Assembly: GCA_026225275.1 (NCBI GenBank)
Contig: JAMFSL010000006.1
Span: 1-64,000 of the forward strand
Direction of reading: 5' to 3'
Length of the DNA: 64,000 nucleotides
Source of the DNA: Puia dinghuensis
GTDB taxonomy: Bacteria; Bacteroidota; Bacteroidia; Chitinophagales; Chitinophagaceae
Positions within the stretch are counted from its first letter, which is position 1; every line of letters begins with the position of its first letter. A program made the position numbers and the translations under genes. Below are positions 9,190-18,599 of this stretch, piece by piece. Under the pieces are notes generated by a model, which saw nothing but the letters and a program-made list of their open reading frames with translations, had not been told where the DNA came from and made no database searches.

Positions 9190-12100
9190 CTAAAAATTAA
9201 CATCGATACCGGCCGAGTAGATCCTTGCCTGCGGATATTGCGACACCGCATCCAGCCCCCTCGTCGTCACCCCTACAGAAGCACCCACATAACCGCTCGT
9301 CGCCGCCTGGGAATAGGCACTCCCTACTTCGGGGTCAAGACCGGAATATTTAGTGATCGTCAGCAGATTGTTGCCCATTACGAAGATCCTGGCGCTCCGG
9401 ATCTTGATCCGCTCCATCGCTGCACTGGAAAAAGAATAGCCGATCTGCAGATTTTTCAGTTTGATATAACTACCGCTCTCGACAAAGTAGGTGCTCGGAT
9501 TGGTATAGTTACCGTTAGGATCGTCGATATAGCCCGTAGAAGTGGTATAGCCCATTCGCGGCTGGTTGGTCAGTCCGTTGGTCCCGAAATAAGAATCCTT
9601 CAACGCAATCGGGGAGACATTTGCATCGCTCTCGAAAGCATGCTGTTCATAAACCTTCACGCCATTGAAAAGCTTCACCCCGGCAACGCCGTTCAACAAC
9701 GCCATCAGATCGAAGTTGCTGTAGTTGAGCCTGATCGTTATCCCATAGACCAGCTTCGGATTGGGATTACCGATAGGCATTTCATCCGCCGTATTGACCA
9801 CGGTACCGTTCTTGGAATTGTGGTAGTAGATCAGATCACCCGCATGTGCCCCCGGCTGATCCGTCGCCGCCGCAGCCTGCGCGTCGGTCTTGAAGAGGCC
9901 GAGCACCTTATAGCCATAGAACTGGCCGAAAGGCTGTCCGTTCTCAGTGATCGTCAGGGGATGGCCTTGCATAGCCCCGTACGTGGCATTCCCATTGTTA
10001 TAGTAATTCTGGCCATCATACAGCGCATCAGTGGCAATACCATCCAGGTTGGTCACTTTATTAGTGTTGAAGCCCGCCGTCACAGCAACGTCATAGCTGA
10101 ACTTGCCGACCCTGTCTTTGTATCCCAACAGAACGTCAAATCCTTTTCCCTCCACATTGCCGATATTGGTGAAGAAGGGGGTGGAATAACCTGCGTTCGG
10201 CGGCAGCGGCAACGCATACAGCATATTATCGGTCAGCTTCTTATACCATTCCACACTGAAATATATTTTCCCCTTGTACAATTCTCCGTCGATACCGATA
10301 TTCGTCTCCTTCACCGTTTCCCAGTGCAGGTTCGGATTGGCTTCCGTATTGATCGACGTTCCGATCAGCAATGGTGCACCCGGCGCAAAATTGGCGCCAT
10401 TCACCGAGGTATTGCCAAAACCCGCCACACCCGAATATGGGCCATAGAAAGCCGCAAACGTATAAGGCGCGACATTGCTATTCCCCAGTGTACCATAGCT
10501 GCCCCGCAGCTTCAGCAGGCTCACTACCGGTAATAATCCGGTGAAAAAATTCTCATCACTGATATTCCAGCCGGCAGACGCCGCCGTGAATACCCCTTTT
10601 TGCTTGTCCGGACCGAACACCGTATAATTGGCATCCTGCCGGATAGATCCCGACAGATAATACCGCTGGTCGAAGTTATAATTCACCCGGCCGAAATAAG
10701 ATTTGATCAGCCCGTTCGGGTCATACGTCCCGGTAGCTGTCGTTGTCGACGAAGACGTTGTAACAATAGAATAATCCGGCAGCCCATTGTACGTCACCGT
10801 CGTATTCAGGTTGTCGATCTTCGTCGTGATCTGCTCGTAACCGGCCACCGCATTGATAGAATGCTTGCCGAATTGCTGGTCATAAGTCAGCACAAAATTG
10901 TCCAGTAGCTGCCCGCTCTGGTTATACAGCTTGTTCAGAGAATTCGTCGGGCTTTGATCGGCGCCGAAATCGTAGGGAGCCTGATAATAGTCCTCCGTTT
11001 CCAGGTAATAGGAATAACCCAGTGTCGTCCTGAATGTCAGATGCACCGGCAACTTGACCTCCGCATACACATTACCCTGCAAATTATTCTGAAAATCCAC
11101 CGCATAAGCGTCATAAGCCGCTCCCAACGGGTTCGGACCACCGAATTGAATACCATAACCCGGAGGCACCGTTCCCCAGTTGCCGTCCTCATTCTTGATC
11201 GGGATGATCGGCGCAGTCCGGAAAGGTGCGTTGTGAAGCTGTGCTTCGGCTCCGACCAATGGTTCCGTCTTACGCTGTGACAGGGATAATTGCTCGCCGA
11301 TCTTGATCCAGTTGCCCAACTTATAGTCTGTATTGACCCGAATGCCGCCGATATTCGAATAGTTCCGGACAAAAATGCCCTTCTGCGCATTGTAGAACCC
11401 GGATAGGAGATAGTTGATGTTCTGACCCGATCCGGTGACCGAAAGATTATAGTTCGTTTCGTAGGCATTTCCGTATAAAGCATGCACCCAATCCACATCG
11501 GCCAGCGTATCCGTCTTCGTGGCGCCGGCGAAATAAGTCGGGTTGATCACATTTTCCAGCTTGATATAGTCATCCTTCCGTAACAGCGGAACCAGCTTAG
11601 GCTGCGTGATCCCATACCGTGCGTTGAAATTAACCTGCGGTTTCGTACCGACACCCTTCTTCGTGGTGATTAGAATGACTCCCCCGGCCGCAGCAGAACC
11701 ATAAATCGCAGCTGCACTAGCATCTTTTAATATATCGATCGTCGCAATATCCTGGATATTGATATTGTCCCCCGGCACCCGTACCCCGTCCACGATATAC
11801 AACGGCGGCGGCTGGTGCAGCGATGATAACCCCCTGATGATGATCGTGGGCGCCATCCCGCCCGGCTGCGCCGAGTTCTGAATGACCTCAACCCCTGCGG
11901 CACGACCCTGTAAGGCCGCCGTCACATCCGTTACAGGCAGTTGCTTGATGTCCGCCCCCTTTACCGACGAGACGGCGCCGGTGACGTCCTTCCGCTTTTG
12001 TGTTCCATACCCCACCACGACCACTTCGTCCAGGTTGGATCGGGTTTGAACCAATCCTACTGTCACCGTCGATCCCGTCAAAGTCACCTCCTGCGGTTCA

Positions 12101-12345
12101 TATCCCACAAAGGAAATGACCAGTTTGGTTGCTGAAGACGCTACAGAGAGGGTAAACTTACCGGCCGCATCCGTATTGACCGCATCCACACTTCCTTTCA
12201 CCGTGACGGTAGCCCCGGCTAACGGCGTACCCTTGTCGTCCGTCACCACACCCGTGATGACCTTGTTCTGCGCCTTAGCCATTTGAAAAAAAAGGAGTAA
12301 ACAAATGCATGCAAGCATGCTGGTCAGCAATCGTTTTTTTGTCAT
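9190..12345 (-). CDS. SusC/RagA family TonB-linked outer membrane protein
   Basis: Carboxypeptidase-like N-domain (ITGVVTDDKGTPLAGATVTVKG), plug VVVGYGTQKRKDVTGAVSSVKG, YIVDGVRVPG. Start chosen at MTKKRLLTSMLAC. Confidence 0.96.
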   Translation of the reverse strand: MTKKRLLTSMLACICLLLFFQMAKAQNKVITGVVTDDKGTPLAGATVTVKGSVDAVNTDAAGKFTLSVASSATKLVISFVGYEPQEVTLTGSTVTVGLVQTRSNLDEVVVVGYGTQKRKDVTGAVSSVKGADIKQLPVTDVTAALQGRAAGVEVIQNSAQPGGMAPTIIIRGLSSLHQPPPLYIVDGVRVPGDNINIQDIATIDILKDASAAAIYGSAAAGGVILITTKKGVGTKPQVNFNARYGITQPKLVPLLRKDDYIKLENVINPTYFAGATKTDTLADVDWVHALYGNAYETNYNLSVTGSGQNINYLLSGFYNAQKGIFVRNYSNIGGIRVNTDYKLGNWIKIGEQLSLSQRKTEPLVGAEAQLHNAPFRTAPIIPIKNEDGNWGTVPPGYGIQFGGPNPLGAAYDAYAVDFQNNLQGNVYAEVKLPVHLTFRTTLGYSYYLETEDYYQAPYDFGADQSPTNSLNKLYNQSGQLLDNFVLTYDQQFGKHSINAVAGYEQITTKIDNLNTTVTYNGLPDYSIVTTSSSTTTATGTYDPNGLIKSYFGRVNYNFDQRYYLSGSIRQDANYTVFGPDKQKGVFTAASAGWNISDENFFTGLLPVVSLLKLRGSYGTLGNSNVAPYTFAAFYGPYSGVAGFGNTSVNGANFAPGAPLLIGTSINTEANPNLHWETVKETNIGIDGELYKGKIYFSVEWYKKLTDNMLYALPLPPNAGYSTPFFTNIGNVEGKGFDVLLGYKDRVGKFSYDVAVTAGFNTNKVTNLDGIATDALYDGQNYYNNGNATYGAMQGHPLTITENGQPFGQFYGYKVLGLFKTDAQAAAATDQPGAHAGDLIYYHNSKNGTVVNTADEMPIGNPNPKLVYGITIRLNYSNFDLMALLNGVAGVKLFNGVKVYEQHAFESDANVSPIALKDSYFGTNGLTNQPRMGYTTSTGYIDDPNGNYTNPSTYFVESGSYIKLKNLQIGYSFSSAAMERIKIRSARIFVMGNNLLTITKYSGLDPEVGSAYSQAATSGYVGASVGVTTRGLDAVSQYPQARIYSAGIDVNF

Positions 12346-12586
12346 AAACAGCTGTTTGTTATGTGAGTTAATAGCATTGGTTGATTGCACCCGGCTGGAA
12401 AGTACGCGCATTGGAAAGCTGATGGGAGAGAGTTCCTCAGGAGAGAATATCGTTATCCACAAGCAATCGTTCTGGTAGTATTTTCAGCAAAAGGCCGCTG
12501 AGAGTTTTTAAGACTCCAAAGGAAAAAATTGAAGGGGGAGATGGCAACTATTATTCGCTTAGTATAAGATATATTGTAGAAAAGCA

Positions 12587-12610
12587 AATGCCATGCGTTG
12601 GCATGGCATT
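12587..12610. terminator. perfect 10-bp hairpin AATGCCATGC-GTTG-GCATGGCATT
   Basis: Between the 3' end of the DUF302 ORF and susC. Followed on the minus strand by TGCTTTTC, so only a weak T-tract. Confidence 0.5.
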
Positions 12611-12713
12611 AATAATCAATCGACTAATAACACATTAAAAATAATAAAATATAATAGATTTGTAGTCCTCGCACTACGCTTTCAATCGTGTATAAAAAAC
12701 GCAAACACCGCGA

Positions 12714-13145
12714 TCACCCATGAATGACCTTGTCGACAAGCGGCCCGAAGTCGAGCTTTTTGACCATCTCATCAGGTAACCCATACCGTTCGCCCAGGTA
12801 AGCAGGATCATTATACGTCAGCCAGACATCCGGGCCCTCATGACTCCAGGCTAGCAGCTTCAACGGAAGATCCAGTGCCGACAGCGGAAAAGAATCCATG
12901 ATCGGCGTCCCGGCCAGCGGATTGCCAAAGACCAGCAGTTCAGTCGGCGGGAGATCCAATCCAACCTTCCGGGCTTCCGCCTGCTGATCGATCCGGGCGA
13001 AAACTACAATACCCTTTGCGGCCAGCAGCTGCTGAAACAGGTCCAAAGACTTCTTGACGTCATGTGGACTCTTTTTACTGATGACCCCATTGTTATTCAT
13101 ATCCATGGCCAATTGATTTGACTGAATAAGATCGCTAACACTCAC
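12714..13145 (-). CDS. DUF302 domain-containing protein
   Basis: GIVVFARIDQQAEARKVGLDLPPTELLVFGNPLAGTPIM...LPLKLLAWS. GTG start overlaps the upstream stop; ATG at MDMNNNG is an alternative. Confidence 0.9.
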   Translation of the reverse strand: MSVSDLIQSNQLAMDMNNNGVISKKSPHDVKKSLDLFQQLLAAKGIVVFARIDQQAEARKVGLDLPPTELLVFGNPLAGTPIMDSFPLSALDLPLKLLAWSHEGPDVWLTYNDPAYLGERYGLPDEMVKKLDFGPLVDKVIHG

Positions 13146-13636
13146 ATCACCTCAAACAAATTATACACAGGTCCTTTCGCAGTCCGGAACCCTGTTCCTA
13201 TCGCCAAAATATGATTCAACCACCCATACTTCACGGCAGCAGTATCAAACATCACCGTCGTTCTGAAATAATACGTCGCCGGATCCACCACTTCCCCCCG
13301 ATCGACCCGCTGCAGGATCTCGCGTTCCCCTGCCCGTAACCCCTGGTACATCATATTGATCAGTTCGCCATCATCGGTTTTCAGCATCAGCTTCACATCT
13401 AAATGAACCGTACCATCGCTCCTGACCGTTTGCCAGTCACTGCCCCCATCCAAAACAACTCCGTTCAGCCTTTCTCCCTCGAATATCCCGCCGGGTATCA
13501 CACCCACCCGCTTAAAACCTGCCGGCGTAGCCCCGATGATCACCATCGGCTTGACATCCAGACGCATAGTGAACAAATGCCGCGTACTGACGGATTGCAG
13601 AAGAATAGGAAGGCTCGCCATTAAATTTTCAGACAT
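13142..13636 (-). CDS. DUF3237 domain-containing protein
   Basis: GVIPGGIFEGERLNGVVLDGGSDWQTVRSDGTVHLDVKLMLKTDDGELI. Confidence 0.88.
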   Translation of the reverse strand: MSENLMASLPILLQSVSTRHLFTMRLDVKPMVIIGATPAGFKRVGVIPGGIFEGERLNGVVLDGGSDWQTVRSDGTVHLDVKLMLKTDDGELINMMYQGLRAGEREILQRVDRGEVVDPATYYFRTTVMFDTAAVKYGWLNHILAIGTGFRTAKGPVYNLFEVM

Positions 13637-13646
13637 AAAAAGATGA

Positions 13647-14429
13647 TTAGGCCTTAAATAATTTATCGATCACCAGATTGATCACCTCTAACGCCACAAG
13701 GATGATAATAATCCATTCCAGGAAAGTGCTGTTTCGGTATTGCAGCAGATCTTTGAACAGCTCCAGGTTTTCCCGCACAATTTCCAAACCTTCGCGGACA
13801 TCCCGATACCTTTCCTGCAAATCAAAAGTACGCTTCAGTCCCTGGTCGATCCGGTTGAGGTTTTCATCCTCCCAGGTCTCCGGCGGTGAATCGAAAATGT
13901 ATAGGTTCTCCGCAATACGGTTCTTCAGGTTGAGCGTCTTGCCGATATACTTCTTCAGATTATTTCCCGATATGCTCAGCCGCCCGCGCCGCTCCAGGTT
14001 CAGCGTGTGAGAGTTCGTCTCCTCCTGTAACAGGTTAGTCTGCTCCGAATAATAATCCAGCGCCACAGACTGGCTGACATTTAACATGATCAACCGCAAC
14101 GTTTCGATATCCGGCTTTGTGATCTCTATCTTATTATACCCGAACTTATTCTCCCGGGCATTCGTCTCCACATCGAATTCCTCACTAAGTTTTAACTCAA
14201 ACACATTTTTGCAATAAGGAGCGATCCGATCCAAAAAAGCAGAGGCATCCGACTCCTGGTACCCCAGAAAACAAACGACCCCATATCTGAACACATACAC
14301 ATAACAAGTCTCATCGGTCATATAAAACAACTCATCGGCATCATAATGATAGATGCCCTCCCGGTAAGCCGTCCTGAATGCCCGGACATCGATGCTGTCG
14401 GCTATCTGGTATGATATGACTTGTGGCAT
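13647..14429 (-). CDS. RMD1/YagE (DUF155) family protein
   Basis: YVYVFRYGVVCFLGYQE and C-terminal coiled coil plus TM helix (FLEWIIIILVALEVINLVIDKLF) fit the RMD1 family. Confidence 0.75.
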   Translation of the reverse strand: MPQVISYQIADSIDVRAFRTAYREGIYHYDADELFYMTDETCYVYVFRYGVVCFLGYQESDASAFLDRIAPYCKNVFELKLSEEFDVETNARENKFGYNKIEITKPDIETLRLIMLNVSQSVALDYYSEQTNLLQEETNSHTLNLERRGRLSISGNNLKKYIGKTLNLKNRIAENLYIFDSPPETWEDENLNRIDQGLKRTFDLQERYRDVREGLEIVRENLELFKDLLQYRNSTFLEWIIIILVALEVINLVIDKLFKA

Positions 14430-14506
14430 AATCCCAATTTAGACCCAATAAGTCCCTTTTATAGGCCCATTTATTCTCCAAAAAAACCCATATTAACTTA
14501 CCGAAA

Positions 14507-14529
14507 TACTAAACAATTTAGTATATTTA
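14507..14529 (+). promoter_or_regulatory. palindrome TACTAAA-CAA-TTTAGTA overlapping -7 element TATATTTA
   Basis: Perfect 7-bp inverted repeat 14507-14523; TATATTTA at 14522-14529; 40 nt upstream of the glyoxalase start. Confidence 0.5.
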
Positions 14530-14568
14530 CACTCATCCTTTTCATTTAACCAAACAAACCGACTAAAC

Positions 14569-14955
14569 ATGGATTCGCTTGCTCCTAACCTCTTTGTAAA
14601 AGACATCCGTTCGACTATCGAATTCTACAAACTCCTCGGCTTCCAGCAGATCATGTCCGTTCCCGGAGAAGGCGAAGGCCAGCTCGTCTGGGCCATGGTC
14701 ACCAGCGGAAAGGTCACCTTCATGTTCCAGACCTTTGAAAGCCTCGGCGATACGCTGCCCCAGATCAGCCGCAATGACGGAGGCTCCCTGTTGTTCTACA
14801 TCAGGATCCCCAACATCCGGACATTCTTCGAGACCATCCATGACAAAGTTAACGTTATCCATGGTCTCCAAAAGACCTTCTATGGAGCCACTGAATTCTC
14901 CATCACCGACCCCAATAATTACGTGCTGACTTTTGCTGAAGATGAGGTTGGTTAG
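14569..14955 (+). CDS. VOC superfamily (glyoxalase/bleomycin resistance) protein
   Basis: LAPNLFVKDIRSTIEFYKLLGFQ...EFSITDPNNYVLTFAE. Confidence 0.92.
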   Translation: MDSLAPNLFVKDIRSTIEFYKLLGFQQIMSVPGEGEGQLVWAMVTSGKVTFMFQTFESLGDTLPQISRNDGGSLLFYIRIPNIRTFFETIHDKVNVIHGLQKTFYGATEFSITDPNNYVLTFAEDEVG

Positions 14956-14964
14956 ACGAATCGA

Positions 14965-15516
14965 TTAGCGCACCGCTAAATGAAACTTCTCCCTCACCTT
15001 ATCCTCTTCAGGTCCGGTCATCTTTTCCTTTTCCATCAAATCGATCTCCCGGTTGATCATGACCATATCCCCCGCTGTCAATTCCTCCGGCAGGCTGTCT
15101 GTGTCCGAATGATAAGACTTCGACACCCGCAGCCTGCCGCCCAGCAGGTCGACCTCCTCCCCTGGCCTCTTCCGCACCGCATCCACCGCAAAGCTTGCCC
15201 CCGTCGTATCCAGCACTTCAATAACCAAATTCCCCGTATGCACCACGAAAGGCATGCCCCCCGACTCCACCACCTCAAACATCCCCTCTCCGTCTATTTC
15301 CACCTTACGGCCTTCCTTTCCAAATCCCTTCGACGGCACGATGGTCGTCCCACTGCTGATCGCAACATGACTTCCATCCGGCAGACTGACCATCTGCTGC
15401 CCGGCCGTGCCATTGGAATAACTGACTCCGGGCGCTACCCTAACTATCTTATCCACATTGCCGTGGCACCCCGCCGCAACCAGCAAGAGTACGAATGAAA
15501 AATATTTCTCACGCAT
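14965..15516 (-). CDS. FecR-domain lipoprotein
   Basis: Lipobox VAAGCHG; VSLPDGSHVAISSGTTI...VEIDGEGMFEV...FVVHTGNLVIEVLDTTGASFAV. Confidence 0.85.
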   Translation of the reverse strand: MREKYFSFVLLLVAAGCHGNVDKIVRVAPGVSYSNGTAGQQMVSLPDGSHVAISSGTTIVPSKGFGKEGRKVEIDGEGMFEVVESGGMPFVVHTGNLVIEVLDTTGASFAVDAVRKRPGEEVDLLGGRLRVSKSYHSDTDSLPEELTAGDMVMINREIDLMEKEKMTGPEEDKVREKFHLAVR

Positions 15517-15566
15517 CTGGCGAATCTACAACTTTTTCCTTCCCACAGACATCGTACCTTTACCCG

Positions 15567-16421
15567 ATGATCCGGATCGGCGAATACAACACCTTGACTG
15601 TACAACGGGAACTCTCCATGGGCCTCATCCTCGACGATGGCGGCGAAGGCATTCTCCTTCCCAAAAGATTCGTGCCCCGCCATGCCAAACCCGGGGACCA
15701 GCTCAAGGTCTTCCTTTACCATGACAGCGAAGACCGGATCATCGCCACTACCCAGGAGCCCAAAGGAGTCCTCGGTGATATTGTCCTTTTACAGGTCGTC
15801 AGCCTCACCCCGCAAGGCGCCTTCCTCGACTGGGGGCTAATGAAAGATATCTTCGTCCCAAAATCCAAACAACTCAGCGGCATGCGCCTCGGCGGCGATT
15901 ACCTCGTCCGTATCTACCTGGATGAACAGACCGGTCGCCTCGCCGCCACCGAAAAGATTGAACCTGGCCTCAGCAATGAGAACCTGACTGTTAAAGACAA
16001 TGACCTCGTTGATCTTACCGTCTACCGCCGCACCGATATCGGCTATGTCGTCATCATCAATAACCACCATACCGGCGTCCTCCATTTCAATGAGATCTAC
16101 CGGGATATTAAGGTCGGTGACCGCTTCCCCGGCTTCATCAAAAACATACTCCCCGCCGACCAGGCCCCTTCCGGGGAAACCCAGATCGACGTCGCCGCCG
16201 GCCGTCCTGGCTACAGTCGCGTCGAAGATGCCGCCGACAAAGTCCTCCGCCTGCTAAAAGAACACAAAGGCCGCCTCCCCTATCACGACAAGTCGGATCC
16301 TGAAGAGATCTACTCTTTCTTTGGCATGAGTAAGAAAACATTTAAAATGACCACGGGAAAGCTCTACAAGGAAAGAAAGATTACCCTTACCGACAACGGC
16401 ATCGAATTGGCCGGGAATTAA
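15567..16421 (+). CDS. cvfB: S1-like RNA-binding protein, CvfB family
   Basis: MGLILDDGGEGILLPKRFVP, GAFLDWGLMKDIFVPKSKQ, C-terminal winged-helix FFGMSKKTFKMTTGKLYKERKI. Confidence 0.85.
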   Translation: MIRIGEYNTLTVQRELSMGLILDDGGEGILLPKRFVPRHAKPGDQLKVFLYHDSEDRIIATTQEPKGVLGDIVLLQVVSLTPQGAFLDWGLMKDIFVPKSKQLSGMRLGGDYLVRIYLDEQTGRLAATEKIEPGLSNENLTVKDNDLVDLTVYRRTDIGYVVIINNHHTGVLHFNEIYRDIKVGDRFPGFIKNILPADQAPSGETQIDVAAGRPGYSRVEDAADKVLRLLKEHKGRLPYHDKSDPEEIYSFFGMSKKTFKMTTGKLYKERKITLTDNGIELAGN

Positions 16422-16526
16422 TCCAACGGCAGCTTAATGGCACACTAATTGCAAACAGTTTTTTGTTTCACACTAGCTGTCCCTCCAATCACTCCTACGG
16501 AACCGATTTCTCTCTAAGCACCAATT

Positions 16527-18581
16527 ATGAAAATTTTTACTATTACCCGATTTACGGTGATTATCCCTATTTGCCTGCTCGTACATTCCGTGCAGGCTCA
16601 GATGATGTTTAATCCCGCAGACCCGATAGTAAACTATAACTCCGCCGCCCCCCCCAAAGCACCCGCCTCGGGCAAGATTGGAAAATGGGTCAGGACACCC
16701 TCAATGACTTGGAACACCGATAATTATAAATGTTACATTTACGACAGCTGCAATTTTAGGCTCCGTTTTCCGCAAACTTATAAACAGGGTGATGGCAAAA
16801 AATATCCCATTCTGGTTTTTTATCATGGTGACGGGGAAGTAGGGCCGATTGATGACAATGAGAAGCAACTTTTGAACGGAGGCCAGATGTTCGACGAGGC
16901 AGAAGAGAACGGTACTTTCGACGGATATATCATTTTCATGCAACATGAGAACAATTGGGGTCTGGCGCAATATCTCAGTCTTCATGACATCATTGACTCT
17001 CTGACCCAGGAATATGGAGGAGATCCCTACCGGGTGATACAAAATGGGCTTTCGGGCGGTGGACAGGCCATGATCAATGAGTTAGAGTTCGACCCTACCA
17101 TTTTTGTGTCTGCTGTTATCATGCAAGCTGCTTTGCCTGCCTATGCGACACCGCAATACGTCAATCTCGAAAAATTTACCCCAATCTGGGACCTTGACGG
17201 CGCCCTTGACAATGATCCCGATCCGGCGGAGGCCCAATATGTAGACTCGATGTACCAGTCGGTCGGTGCTGACTATACCTATACTAATTTTCCGACCCGG
17301 AACCACGATTCCTGGGACAGCACCTGGTTGGAGCCTGGTTTCTGGCCTTTTCTCAACAATACCTATCGGTCAAACCCCTGGCCGCTCTTCGGAAGAACAA
17401 CGCTCGGCTGTAAGGGCATCCAAAGTATTACGATCGGCATCCTTTCGGGCCTTGCAGGTTATCAATGGCGCAAGAATGGCGTCGCTATAACGGGCGCCAC
17501 GTCTAACTCACTGGTCGTCACCGATACCGGCACTTATGACGCCCGCGTATTGATGCCAGGTTATGCCGACTGGTCTGACTGGTCGCATGTACCTGTTCAC
17601 ATTGTCAGTCCAACAACTTCATCGCCAACAGTAGCCATTACACAACCTTCGTGTACAATTGGGAGCGGGGCGATCAATATCACCTACCCAACCGGAACAT
17701 ACCTGTCGTACACTATCGATAGCGTAACCTACCAATCCGGGGACAATTTTACCGGCCTGGCAGCGAAAAATTATCATGTCATGGTAAAGGACACCGATGG
17801 GTGTGTTTCCCCCCCCACACTGGTAGTCATCAACCAGCAGCCGCTTACTCCCCCTACCCCGACGGTCTCCGTGACGCAACCTTCATGTACGGTTGCAACC
17901 GGGACGATCAACATAACCCGGACGGAAACAGGCCTGCTGTATAGTATCGATAGCCTAACCTACCAGCCGGATAGCGCATTTATCGGCCTGGCCGCGCAAA
18001 GCTATCCCGTCATGGCAAAGAATATCGCCGGATGCATTTCCCCTTCTTCCATAGCCGTCATTAACCAGCAGCCTGTGACGCCGATCGCACCTGTCCTCAA
18101 CATCGTTCAACCCACTTGCGATACCCCGACCGCAACAATAAATATCGCCGCTCCGACCGGGTCAGGCCTTTTGTATAGCTTCAATGGCGGTACCTATCAG
18201 TCCAACACCAGCATGACCAAAATCGCTGCAGGTGTTTATAAAATAGCGGTGCAGTCTGATTCAGGGTGCGTTTCTGCTTCGGCTGTAGCTACGATCCTCA
18301 CCGAGCCGGCATCTTGTAATACTGTCGTCAGCGTTTATCCGAATCCTTTTTCAGGTGTGGTATATTTCAATATTGTATCCCCCGAATCCGGCCAGGGCTC
18401 ACTGGAGTTCTATAGTTTATTGGGCCAACGGTTGCAAACAGAAATTGAAAGTGATTTTGTAGTTGGAATACCTATCACCATTACCTGCCCGATGGAGTTT
18501 GCAAAACTGCAACCCGTAGTGTATGTACTCACGATTGGTAAAAAGAAATATTCAGGAACATTACTTCCGCAAAAATTCTAG
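16527..18581 (+). CDS. secreted alpha/beta-hydrolase-like esterase with three PKD/SprB-like repeats and a T9SS type A sorting domain
   Basis: Signal peptide; nucleophile elbow NGLSGGGQAM; repeats starting with (V/N)xxTQPSC; C-terminal VSVYPNPFSGVVYFNI...LLGQRLQ...YVLTIG. Confidence 0.75.
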   Translation: MKIFTITRFTVIIPICLLVHSVQAQMMFNPADPIVNYNSAAPPKAPASGKIGKWVRTPSMTWNTDNYKCYIYDSCNFRLRFPQTYKQGDGKKYPILVFYHGDGEVGPIDDNEKQLLNGGQMFDEAEENGTFDGYIIFMQHENNWGLAQYLSLHDIIDSLTQEYGGDPYRVIQNGLSGGGQAMINELEFDPTIFVSAVIMQAALPAYATPQYVNLEKFTPIWDLDGALDNDPDPAEAQYVDSMYQSVGADYTYTNFPTRNHDSWDSTWLEPGFWPFLNNTYRSNPWPLFGRTTLGCKGIQSITIGILSGLAGYQWRKNGVAITGATSNSLVVTDTGTYDARVLMPGYADWSDWSHVPVHIVSPTTSSPTVAITQPSCTIGSGAINITYPTGTYLSYTIDSVTYQSGDNFTGLAAKNYHVMVKDTDGCVSPPTLVVINQQPLTPPTPTVSVTQPSCTVATGTINITRTETGLLYSIDSLTYQPDSAFIGLAAQSYPVMAKNIAGCISPSSIAVINQQPVTPIAPVLNIVQPTCDTPTATINIAAPTGSGLLYSFNGGTYQSNTSMTKIAAGVYKIAVQSDSGCVSASAVATILTEPASCNTVVSVYPNPFSGVVYFNIVSPESGQGSLEFYSLLGQRLQTEIESDFVVGIPITITCPMEFAKLQPVVYVLTIGKKKYSGTLLPQKF
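17620..18310 (+). repeat. three tandem ~230-bp protein-coding repeats (TQPSC...INI...LLYSIDSLTYQ...GLAAxxYxVMVKDxxGCxSP)
   Basis: Visible in the translation within the 16527-18581 ORF. Boundaries approximate. Confidence 0.7.
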
Positions 18582-18599
18582 CCAACCCGACTCACTGAC

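Noticed and set aside
9061-10533. 490-aa plus-strand ORF antisense to susC/susD
   Set aside because: Same shadow-ORF pattern; the opposite strand encodes an unmistakable SusC.
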